Source: Planctomycetota bacterium (GTDB lineage: Bacteria; Planctomycetota; Planctomycetia; Gemmatales; Gemmataceae). Taken from it: a stretch of 59,438 nt of DNA. The position numbers and the translations under genes are program-made. The stretch is from assembly GCA_016873095.1 (NCBI GenBank), contig VGYC01000020.1, forward strand, positions 1 through 59,438, in the 5' to 3' direction. Position 1 is the first letter of the stretch; every line of letters starts with the position of its first letter. Under the pieces are notes generated by a model. That model was not told where the DNA came from. It saw nothing but the letters and a program-made list of their open reading frames with translations, and searched no databases. Below, piece by piece: positions 52,709 through 59,438 of this stretch.

Positions 52709-53473
52709 CTAACCGCCCGCCGCGCGCAAGCAGAAGCCGCCGTCCACCAGCAACGCCGCCCCGGTGATGTAGTCGGCGTCGGCGGAGCAGAGGAAGGCGG
52801 CGGCCTTGCCGATGTCCTGGGGCGTGCCCAGCCGGCCCCACGGCAGCTTCGGGCCCTCCTTTCGGATGGCGTCGTCGCCGAAGGTTGCGTGCTCACCAGG
52901 CGTGTCGATCCAGCCGGGCTCGATGACATTGACGTTGATGCGGTGCGGCAACAGCTCGGCGGCGATCGTGAACGCCATGTGGTTCAGCCCGCTCTTGCCG
53001 GCGTTGTAGGCGACGCTCTGGACATAAGGGATGCGGGCATGGACGCTGGAGATGAAGACGATCTTGCCGCCGCCGCCGCGTTCGACCATGTGCCGGGCCA
53101 CGAGCTGGGCCATGTGAAAGCCGCCGAAGAGCGTCCCGTGCAGCACGCGCTCAAAGGTCTCCGGATCGTAGTCGAGAAGCGGCGCTCGCCGGGAAAAGGC
53201 GGGATTGCTGATGAAGATGTCGATGCGGCCCAGTTCCGCGACGGCGCGAGCGACGGTGTTCTCGCATGATGGCCTGGCGAAAACGTCGCCGTCGATCAGC
53301 GCCGCCGACCGGCCCAGCGCGCGAATCTCGGCCACGGTCGCCTCGGCCTGCGGCGTGCGCTCGCGGTCATTGACGGCGACATCGGCGCCGGCCCTGGCCA
53401 ACTCCAGCGCGCAGCCGCGGCCGATGCCGCGCGCGGCGCCCGTCACCAGTGCTTTCTTGCCGGCTAGCTTCAT
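52709..53473 (-). CDS. Short-chain dehydrogenase/reductase
   Basis: A 254-residue classical SDR from the ATG at 53473 (GAGG upstream). The NAD(P) motif TGAARGIG is at residues 11-18. The catalytic Ser is in IVFISSVHARIPY and the Tyr-Lys pair in SVAYNAGKSGLNHM. GKAAAFLCSADADYITGAAL and LLVDGGF form the typical C terminus. The N-A-G loop is degenerate (ISNPAFSRR, where NNAG is usual), a small oddity. It oxidises or reduces a sugar or alcohol; glucose 1-dehydrogenase and 3-oxoacyl reductase relatives are equally possible. Confidence 0.92.
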   Translation of the reverse strand: MKLAGKKALVTGAARGIGRGCALELARAGADVAVNDRERTPQAEATVAEIRALGRSAALIDGDVFARPSCENTVARAVAELGRIDIFISNPAFSRRAPLLDYDPETFERVLHGTLFGGFHMAQLVARHMVERGGGGKIVFISSVHARIPYVQSVAYNAGKSGLNHMAFTIAAELLPHRINVNVIEPGWIDTPGEHATFGDDAIRKEGPKLPWGRLGTPQDIGKAAAFLCSADADYITGAALLVDGGFCLRAAGG

Positions 53474-53482
53474 GACAGCCTC

Positions 53483-53553
53483 GTAGCGGAATTCGCAAGA
53501 ACGCCGACAAAACGTCCGCCGTCCGCCGCCGGAACTCTTGCGAGTTCCGCTAC
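53483..53553. repeat. REP-like inverted pair, family A (copy 3)
   Basis: A forward unit at 53483-53509 (GTAGCGGAATTCG then CAAGAACGCCGACA) faces a reversed unit at 53530-53553 (CGGAACTCTTGCG then AGTTCCGCTAC). The spacer is 20 bases. The arrangement matches the pair at 5424-5502. It lies between the NIPSNAP and SDR genes. Confidence 0.85.
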
Positions 53554-53560
53554 AGTGCCT

Positions 53561-53893
53561 TCACTTCGCCGGCGAATAGTCCGTCGGGTTCAGAAACACA
53601 GACTCGATCCGCGCGACGATGGGACCGTCTTTCTCGGAATCGGCCTTGGCCTTTTGCCAGACGGGATCGTTGCGAAACGCATCCCAGCTCCTGTCGGCGG
53701 CGGCCCGGTCCGGATAGGCCAGGATGTAGACCAGCCGATCCTCGGGTGCATCCGCCGGCGTCCAGAAGCCGACGAGCGTCATGCCGTGCTTCGCGAACAG
53801 CTTGCAGGTGTGGTCGCGGAAGCGGGTATGCATGGCCGGCATCCGGCCGGGGCAAGCGTAATAGGTCCTCATCTCGAAGATGCGCTGACTCAA
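53561..53893 (-). CDS. NIPSNAP family protein
   Basis: A 110-residue dimeric alpha/beta-barrel protein. It starts at TTG 53893 with AGGAGG 5 bases upstream; no ATG fits better except one seven codons later. The family pattern is IFEMRTYYACPGRMPAMHTR, LFAKHGMTLVGFWTPADAPE, DRLVYILAYPDRAAADRSWD and AFRNDPVWQKAKADSEKDG. These small proteins have no proven bacterial role. It lies downstream of a DUF1501 gene on the same strand, separated by a nested inverted repeat. Confidence 0.87.
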   Translation of the reverse strand: MSQRIFEMRTYYACPGRMPAMHTRFRDHTCKLFAKHGMTLVGFWTPADAPEDRLVYILAYPDRAAADRSWDAFRNDPVWQKAKADSEKDGPIVARIESVFLNPTDYSPAK

Positions 53894-53923
53894 TGGGGCC
53901 TCCTCAAAAGTAGCCGAGCAGAA

Positions 53924-54020
53924 GACAAGCGTGACACAAGCACGCTTGGCGGTTTCGCGCAAGTGCTCGCGTGCGATCGAGCGTTTGAAACCGCCAAGCG
54001 AGCTTCCAAGGACGCTTGTC
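53924..54020. repeat. Nested inverted repeat between DUF1501 and NIPSNAP genes (family E)
   Basis: Inner arms CGCTTGGCGGTTTC (53943-53956) and GAAACCGCCAAGCG (53987-54000) are perfect 14-bp complements. Outer arms GACAAGCGT (53924-53932) and ACGCTTGTC (54012-54020) extend the symmetry. The 97-bp element fills most of the space between two same-strand genes. Confidence 0.85.
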
Positions 54021-54032
54021 CGCGCCACACGC

Positions 54033-55454
54033 TCACGCCAGGATCTCGCGGACAATCTCGCCATGCACATCGGTGAGCCGCATGTCGCGGCCGCCGAAGC
54101 GGAAGGTGAGGCGAGTGTGATCAACGCCGAGCAGGTGCAGCATGGTGGCGTGCAGGTCGTGGATCTCGACGCGGTGCTGCACGACCTTGTAGCCCCACTC
54201 GTCGGTCTCGCCGTGGGCCATGCCGCCCTTGACGCCGCCGCCGGCCATCCAGATCGTGAAGCCGAACGGATTGTGGTCGCGGCCATCGGAACCCTGGGCG
54301 AACGGCGTCCGGCCGAACTCGCCGGCGAAGACGACGAGCGTCGTCTCCAGCAGTCCGCGCGACTTCAAGTCACGCAGCAAAGCTGCGATGGGCTGGTCCA
54401 CGGCGCGGGCGTTATTCTCGTGGCCGACGCGCAGGCCGCTGTGCTGGTCCCAGCGGTCGCCGGGCACGCGCGGACACGTCAGTTCGACGAAGCGGGCGCC
54501 GCGCTCGATGAGCCGGCGCGCGATGAGGCACTGGGCGGCGAAGGTGCGCGTGTGCTCGTAGCCGGCATCCAGGCCGTAGAGCCGGCGCGTGGCCTGGCTC
54601 TCGCCGCGCGTCTCCATCAGTTCCGGGACGGCCGTTTGCATGCGATACGCCGTCTCGTAGTTGGCGATGGCGGATTCGATCTCGTCGGCATTGCCGGTGC
54701 GGGCCAGCATGCCGCGATCGAGTTGCCTCAGCAGATCGAGCTTGCCGCGCTGCAGTTCGTCGGAGGCCTCGCGCCGGCGGATGTTGGCGACCGGCGGATC
54801 GGCGGGCCGGAAGACGGAACCCTGATACGCCGCCGGCAGGAAGCCGCTGTTGAAGTTGTCCAGCCCGCCGGGCGGAATCAGCCCGCCGTTGAGGACGATG
54901 AAGCCGGGCAGGTTGCGATTCTCGCTGCCCAGGCCGTAGCTGAACCACGCCCCCATGCTCGGCCGGCCTTGTACGCCCGTCCCCGTGTGCAGAAAATAGT
55001 TGGCACTCGTGTGCTCCGGAAACTTCGAGACCATCGAGCGGACCATGCACAGGTCGTCGGCGCAGCCGGCCAGGTGCGGAAACAGGTCGCTGATCCAGAG
55101 GCCTGATTGGCCGCATTGCCGGAAGCGCCACGGCGACGCCATGACCCGGCCGATGCTGTTGAACTGCGTCGGCTCCACCCGAAAGACCGCATGCGGATCC
55201 TGCCCATGATAGCGTGCCAGCAAGGGCTTGTAATCGAAGGTGTCCACCTGCGACGGCCCGCCGTCCATGTACAGAAAGATCACATTGCGGGCCCGCGGTG
55301 GATGATGCAGCGTGCGCAAGTGCGCTCCCGCCGCTGGCTGGCTCGGCGCATCCTCCGCCATGAGCGCGGCCAGGGCAACCATGCCGAAGCCATTGGCGCA
55401 TGACAGGAGCATGTCGCGGCGCGTGAGAGGCGTGATGAAGCGGCGGCAGTGCAT
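54033..55454 (-). CDS. DUF1501 domain-containing Tat-type protein
   Basis: A 473-residue protein from the ATG at 55454. The N terminus has a twin-arginine motif (TRRDMLLSCANGFGMVALAA). The alkaline-phosphatase-like DUF1501 fold shows ARNVIFLYMDGGPSQVDTFD, MVRSMVSKFPEHTSANYFLH, VELTCPRVPGDRWDQHSG, LVVFAGEFGRTPFAQGSDGR and DHNPFGFTIWMAGGGVKGGM. The conserved Asp, His and Glu positions suggest a metal site of sulfatase/phosphatase type. Planctomycetes hold dozens of copies, usually beside DUF1549/DUF1553 genes. The substrate is unknown. Confidence 0.93.
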   Translation of the reverse strand: MHCRRFITPLTRRDMLLSCANGFGMVALAALMAEDAPSQPAAGAHLRTLHHPPRARNVIFLYMDGGPSQVDTFDYKPLLARYHGQDPHAVFRVEPTQFNSIGRVMASPWRFRQCGQSGLWISDLFPHLAGCADDLCMVRSMVSKFPEHTSANYFLHTGTGVQGRPSMGAWFSYGLGSENRNLPGFIVLNGGLIPPGGLDNFNSGFLPAAYQGSVFRPADPPVANIRRREASDELQRGKLDLLRQLDRGMLARTGNADEIESAIANYETAYRMQTAVPELMETRGESQATRRLYGLDAGYEHTRTFAAQCLIARRLIERGARFVELTCPRVPGDRWDQHSGLRVGHENNARAVDQPIAALLRDLKSRGLLETTLVVFAGEFGRTPFAQGSDGRDHNPFGFTIWMAGGGVKGGMAHGETDEWGYKVVQHRVEIHDLHATMLHLLGVDHTRLTFRFGGRDMRLTDVHGEIVREILA

Positions 55455-55611
55455 TTGGATTGTCCGGGGTCAGCTAGTCCCTGTTGAGTATAGCAAAAGC
55501 GCGCTGTTCAGTGGGCCGCCCTAGCGAGACATGGCGGGCATCGAGGCGTAAACCCCACGCCACTGCTAGCGGGCACGACACGGCGGGCTTACGCCGCGCC
55601 GCTCGCCAGCC

Positions 55612-57054
55612 TCAGGCCAGTATCTCGCGAATCGCCCTTCCGCCGTGGGCCACCGGGATTGGCCGGCCGGAGCGGTCGCTGATGGGCATCTCCGGGTCGA
55701 TGCCGAGGCATTCGTAGATGGTGGCGCAGATGTCGCTGGTGCTGACGGGGCGGTCCTTGACGTAAGCGGCCTGGGCGTCGGACTCGCCGTAGACGGTGCC
55801 GCCGCGGATGCCGCCGCCGGCGAAGAACATGGAGTAGCAGTAGGTCCAGTGGTCGCGGCCGCCGCTGCCGTTGATGCGCGGCGTGCGGCCCATCTCGCTC
55901 ATCACCACCACCAGCGTCTCGTCCAGCAGGCCGCGGTCGTGGAGGTCGCCGAGGAGGGCTGTGTAGGTCTTGTCGAAGTTGGGCAGGTTGTTGTCGCGGA
56001 GGATGTGGAAGTTGCGCGTGTGCGTGTCCCAGCAATCGTAATCGATCTGGATGCGGTCCCAGAACAGGTCCCAGGTGACATTGACGAAACGTACGCCCGA
56101 TTCGACCAGCCGGCGAGCGATCATCGTGCAGTTGCCGAACAGCGATCGGCCATAGCGATCGCGCAAACGGGGATCCTCGCGTTCCAGACTGAACGCCTCG
56201 CGCGCCCGGCTCGAGGTCAGCAGATCGAAGGCGCGGCGTTGCGTGCGGCTGTAGTCGCCGAGGTTCGGCTGCGCTTCCATGCGGCGAACCTGCTCATCGA
56301 TCTGACCGACGAGCGTGCGGCGGTTGTTGAGGCGGTCCACCGTCAGGCCGTCGCGCAGGACACTGTGCGGCAGCGTCGGCTCGCCGAGCGGCAACTGCGG
56401 ATAGCCGGGCCGCGGCGCTGCCGTCACGCTGGCGTCGCGATGCGGTTGACACTCGGTTGTCAGTGCATCGTAGCGATGGCCGAAGAAGCCGCCGTACGGC
56501 CCCGGCCGGCGGATGGCCTGGCCCCAGCCCAGGTAGCACGGCATGTAGACGTAATCGGGTAGCTCGCGCTCCTCGCGGCGCAGCCATTCGCAAACCGAAC
56601 CCATGCTCGGCGGAAAATTCTCGCTGGTCGAGGTGTTGTTGTTGAGGAGAAACTCCGAGCCGGTGTAGCACGGGACCGTGTTGTGGCAGCCGGCGCGGTG
56701 GTTGAGCGAGCGGACCAGGGCGATGCGGTCCATCCAGCGCGACATGAGCGGCAGATGCTCGCAAACCTGGATGCCTGGGACATTGGTGGCGATGGGCTGA
56801 AACTCGCCGCGCGTCTCGGATGGTCCGTCCGGTTTGAGATCGACCATGTCCTGCGTGGCTGCCCCGCCGAGCAGGAACAGCATGATGACGCTCTTGGCCC
56901 GGCGGGAGCGCACGGGCTGCCGCTGCGCTTCCTCGATGGCCAGCAGACGGGGAAGGTTCATGCCGCCCAGGAGGGACAGGCCGCCCGCCGTCAATGCTTC
57001 ACGCCGCGTCAAGCCGTCGCAACAACGGCGCCTGGTTCCCAGCATGGTGATCAT
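55612..57054 (-). CDS. Second DUF1501 domain-containing protein
   Basis: A 480-residue protein from the ATG at 57054, with GGGAGGAAG upstream. The N terminus GLTRREALTAGGLSLLGGMN is Tat-like. DUF1501 blocks are SVIMLFLLGGAATQDMVDLK, LVRSLNHRAGCHNTVPCYTG, VRFVNVTWDLFWDRIQIDYD, VVVMSEMGRTPRINGSGGRD and HWTYCYSMFFAGGGIRGGTV. It diverges from the first DUF1501 protein (different spacing, DWDTH-like CWDTHTRN). It sits next to the FHA-GAF-PP2C gene in divergent orientation. No DUF1549/1553 partner is adjacent. Confidence 0.93.
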   Translation of the reverse strand: MITMLGTRRRCCDGLTRREALTAGGLSLLGGMNLPRLLAIEEAQRQPVRSRRAKSVIMLFLLGGAATQDMVDLKPDGPSETRGEFQPIATNVPGIQVCEHLPLMSRWMDRIALVRSLNHRAGCHNTVPCYTGSEFLLNNNTSTSENFPPSMGSVCEWLRREERELPDYVYMPCYLGWGQAIRRPGPYGGFFGHRYDALTTECQPHRDASVTAAPRPGYPQLPLGEPTLPHSVLRDGLTVDRLNNRRTLVGQIDEQVRRMEAQPNLGDYSRTQRRAFDLLTSSRAREAFSLEREDPRLRDRYGRSLFGNCTMIARRLVESGVRFVNVTWDLFWDRIQIDYDCWDTHTRNFHILRDNNLPNFDKTYTALLGDLHDRGLLDETLVVVMSEMGRTPRINGSGGRDHWTYCYSMFFAGGGIRGGTVYGESDAQAAYVKDRPVSTSDICATIYECLGIDPEMPISDRSGRPIPVAHGGRAIREILA

Positions 57055-57310
57055 GAAATCTTCCTCCCGGGGAGAGGGCGATGATGCGGGTGGGTAAATG
57101 GAGCCTACGCGAAAACGATGGGAGATGCAACGAGAATTTCCGGCCTGAATGGCTGGCGACCGGACGCGCCCGGATACCGGAGTGAGGCATCTGCAGAACA
57201 AGAATAACTTGAAACTTCAGGGCAGCCTGTTACGATGGGGAGATTCCATACCTCTCCGAGAAATGACCGAAGGCTGGCACCGTTGGTGAACCCACAGGCA
57301 GACGCGCGTC

Positions 57311-58933
57311 ATGAGCTATCTGGAGATCGTGGATGGTCAGGGTCGGCGGCGACAGGTGGACCTGAATCGTCCTCGACTGCTGATCGGTCGGGAACCCACC
57401 TGCGACATTCATCTGCCGCATCCCGGCGTGTCAAGAAGGCACGCCCAGCTTCAACTCACCGACCAGGGCCGCTGGCTGCTCCAGGACCTGCGCAGCCGTA
57501 ACCACGTCTACGTCGATAATCGACCGGTCCAGCAAATCATCCTCGACGCCCGCAAGCCGTTCCGCATCGCTGAATACTGGCTGGCCCTGCATGATGAGAC
57601 CCCCTGGCCAACGCGTGGAGCGATCGAGGAAATCCTCGAAGACACGGCAGACACCGGCCTACGCCAGGAAGACGGCTGGCTGGAACAGCTGCACGCGCTG
57701 CAAAAAGACCTGGCCGTGCTGGAGGACCCCCATCTGGTGCTGGATCGGCTGGCCCGTGAGTTTCGCCGCGTCTTGCAGCCCAAGCTGGTCGCCATCGGTT
57801 TGGCCAAGCTCGATGGCTACACCTGGGAAGTCATCCTCGCCGATGACCAGCAAACAAGCCTGAAGTCGCATTTGGAGGATGCCGACCAGAAGGTGGCCGA
57901 GGACCACAGTAGCTTCCATAGCTGGGTGGTGGGGGAGAAGACGACGAGCGAGAAGACGACGAGCGAGAAGCCGCCCTTCGACAAGCAGCCGGCAGAAACA
58001 CCGACGCCGATGCCGCCAACGTGCTTGCTGTTCCCGATGAAGGGCCGGACCGGCATCATCGGCCACGTCTACGTGATGCGGCCTGGATTCGCCCCGTTGC
58101 CGCGCGCGCTGCGTACCTTTCTCGGCATGGTCACCACGCACGCCGGCTTGATGTGGGACAACCTTCAACTCGGCGTACTGCGCCAGGCCCAAATCGAATT
58201 TGAGAAAGAATTGCACGCGGCCCGGCAGATTCAGATAGACCTGTTCCCGCATACTTTCGAGGTCGATCCACGGCTCGATGCATACGCCGTGAATCTGCCA
58301 AGCGCCCGCGTCAGCGGCGACTACTACGACCTCATCCGCATCAGCCCCGACACCGTGGCCTTCGTGATTGCTGACGCCATGGGCCACGGCATGCCGGCTG
58401 CACTGCTGATGGCTGCCGTCCGCGCTGCTCTGCGCATGGGGCTGTCTCTCGGCTTGCCATGGGCAGCGATCTTCCAGGGGCTCGACGATCTCATACACCA
58501 GGCACGCGGCGACACCTTTGTCACAGGCATGATCGGCATGCTTGACCTGCACACGCGCGACTTGCAACTGGTGTCCGCAGGCCATCCGCTGCCCTCCATT
58601 CTCGTGGACGGCAAACCGGTGCCGATTCCGGACCAGTGCCTCACTCGCCCCTGGGGACTGGACATCGAGAGCTACTGGGAAGTGAGCCGATTGCCATTAA
58701 AGGGGAAGCAGTTCTCGATCCTGTGCTACACCGACGGCATCACGGATGCGGCAGCCCGCTCTCAGCGCACCTTTGGCGCCCAGCGCATTGCCACCTATCA
58801 CCAGCAGAACTTCCACGACTCGGCCGAGGATCTCTGCCAGGGTCTGCTCACCGAAGTCGCCGTGCAGCCCGGTGCCGCGCTGGGCGACGACCAGACCGTG
58901 CTCGTCCTGTGTGGCGCTGGAAAAAGATCGTAG
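57311..58933 (+). CDS. FHA-GAF-like-PP2C (SpoIIE) phosphatase
   Basis: A 540-residue signalling protein from the ATG at 57311. The FHA domain (about 1-95) has LLIGREPTCDIHLPHPGVSR and RHAQLQL, the phosphothreonine-binding Gly-Arg and Ser-x-x-His residues. A GAF-like region follows (about 125-290), interrupted by a low-complexity insert with EKTTSEKTTSEK. The SpoIIE-type PP2C domain has VSGDYYDLIRI, VADAMGHGMPAAL-like FVIADAMGHGMPAALLMAAV, YTDGITDAAARSQ and LGDDQTVLVL, with the metal-binding Asp residues. Such phosphatases reset STAS anti-anti-sigma factors, or act on kinase targets bound by FHA. Confidence 0.93.
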   Translation: MSYLEIVDGQGRRRQVDLNRPRLLIGREPTCDIHLPHPGVSRRHAQLQLTDQGRWLLQDLRSRNHVYVDNRPVQQIILDARKPFRIAEYWLALHDETPWPTRGAIEEILEDTADTGLRQEDGWLEQLHALQKDLAVLEDPHLVLDRLAREFRRVLQPKLVAIGLAKLDGYTWEVILADDQQTSLKSHLEDADQKVAEDHSSFHSWVVGEKTTSEKTTSEKPPFDKQPAETPTPMPPTCLLFPMKGRTGIIGHVYVMRPGFAPLPRALRTFLGMVTTHAGLMWDNLQLGVLRQAQIEFEKELHAARQIQIDLFPHTFEVDPRLDAYAVNLPSARVSGDYYDLIRISPDTVAFVIADAMGHGMPAALLMAAVRAALRMGLSLGLPWAAIFQGLDDLIHQARGDTFVTGMIGMLDLHTRDLQLVSAGHPLPSILVDGKPVPIPDQCLTRPWGLDIESYWEVSRLPLKGKQFSILCYTDGITDAAARSQRTFGAQRIATYHQQNFHDSAEDLCQGLLTEVAVQPGAALGDDQTVLVLCGAGKRS

Positions 58934-59220
58934 GCCAAGGGGCCTGCTTGCTCCTTTGTGGCACGCTGTGCCGTTCGGGCATCATTCCCAACCCATCGAC
59001 AGGCATTTGTCATCACAGTGATGACGATTTGAGCCGGATGTACGCCGGTTGCGCGAGTCGGCCCACTCAACATCATTCGTCTCAACTTTAAATAGGTGAA
59101 TGACTTGCGATCTTCGATCGGTCGCGATGTGGCAATCACGGCACGAGGCTTGCGACCTGTTTGTCTCAAAAACGAATTCTCAGGTGAACGAGTTCTCGAG
59201 CTACGCACCAAAGTATTGGT
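58934..59220. other. Intergenic stretch next to the transposase fragment
   Basis: About 290 bases with no convincing gene. It is richer in A/T than its surroundings after 59030, which would fit the outer part of an insertion sequence, but no terminal inverted repeat can be defined because the other end lies outside the window. Confidence 0.4.
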
Positions 59221-59438
59221 TCACGGCGCGGGCAATAGAGATATTGCCCTTTGTTGATTGTGGTGGGCTTGGACTGCCTCGACAAGCCAGTCGAAGACGT
59301 TGCAGGATTGGCGGCGGCAGGTTTCGATGACAGTCAGCAGTCGCTCGACGAACTGACTGCCGGACGCTGATTGCGTGCCGAACGAGAGCTTCCGCCAGAT
59401 GACCGCGTGCCGCAGCGCTTGCTCGGCGGCATTGTTGG
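59221..59438 (-). mobile_element. 3' end of an IS66-type transposase gene
   Basis: The minus-strand frame entering from the right edge reads NNAAEQALRHAVIWRKLSFG, TQSASGSQFVERLLTVIETC, RRQSCNVFDWLVEAVQAHHN and ends LLPAP at TGA 59221-59223. This is the highly conserved C-terminal block of IS66 transposases (A-x-RALRHAVIWRK, GTQSxxGS). The catalytic DDE part lies outside the window, so intactness cannot be judged. Confidence 0.85.

Noticed and set aside
53931-55106. A 391-codon plus-strand frame over the DUF1501 gene
   Set aside because: Antisense of a recognised DUF1501 protein; no family-like motif of its own.
55504-55611. Repeated GGCGTAAAC/GGCTTACGCC-like segments after the DUF1501 gene
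   Set aside because: They look like eroded palindromes, but the arms are too imperfect to assign to a family from this window alone.

Overview
The window is high-GC bacterial DNA from a planctomycete, most likely Gemmataceae-like. The evidence is the protein mix: two DUF1501 proteins, a DUF1549/DUF1553 protein, a huge PVC-type CxxCH membrane-bound dehydrogenase with HEAT repeats, a ThuA-domain protein, a Ser/Thr kinase fused to WD40 repeats, FHA/SpoIIE signalling, Tat-tagged secreted enzymes, archaeal-type C1-cofactor genes, and several families of palindromic repeats, some lying inside genes. This placement is inference from gene content; no rRNA is present.

Layout. 1-8.3 kb: a minus-strand block with a partial gene, a STAS anti-anti-sigma protein, a 2-hydroxyacid dehydrogenase, the CxxCH giant, a small secreted protein carrying a palindromic repeat, an amidohydrolase and an MDR oxidoreductase. 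8.6-11.4 kb: plus-strand HU protein with a clear promoter and terminator, ThuA protein, a small membrane protein and pdxJ. 11.4-16.5 kb: PQQ-type beta-propeller, cupin, HAMP-like membrane protein, Tat-tagged sugar-phosphate isomerase-like protein, and a TPR protein ending in two RNA-polymerase alpha-CTD domains. 16.6-21.2 kb: THUMP RNA methyltransferase, an HTTM pair and a secreted/membrane protein. 21.5-27.6 kb, minus: Ski2-like helicase, accC-accB, and an amino-acid-kinase/H4MPT-pathway pair. 28-31.3 kb: glnS, then an AbiEii-type toxin-antitoxin-like pair in which both genes are frameshifted. 31.6-43.6 kb: Tat protein, 1199-aa kinase-WD40 protein, zinc-ribbon membrane proteins, ispG and an MFS transporter. 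43.6-50.1 kb: HEPN/MNT pair, PII protein, Tat-like small protein, esterase, DUF1549/1553 protein and a HEAT-PPC protein. 50.2-55.5 kb: sulfotransferase, initiator tRNA, PIG-L deacetylase, SDR, NIPSNAP and DUF1501. 55.6-59.4 kb: a second DUF1501, an FHA-GAF-PP2C phosphatase, and the 3' end of an IS66-type transposase running off the right edge.

How the genes fit together. Core metabolism is scattered (fatty-acid initiation accBC, vitamin B6 pdxJ, isoprenoid ispG, glnS, tRNA-fMet). Around it sit typical planctomycete secreted and c-type-cytochrome-like proteins and signalling proteins. The STAS protein and the FHA-GAF-PP2C phosphatase are the two ingredients of a partner-switching pathway, but they lie at opposite ends of the window. 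The most interesting items are the TPR/double alpha-CTD protein, the palindromic repeats that contribute coding sequence to proteins, the variant initiator tRNA, and the doubly frameshifted toxin-antitoxin-like pair.
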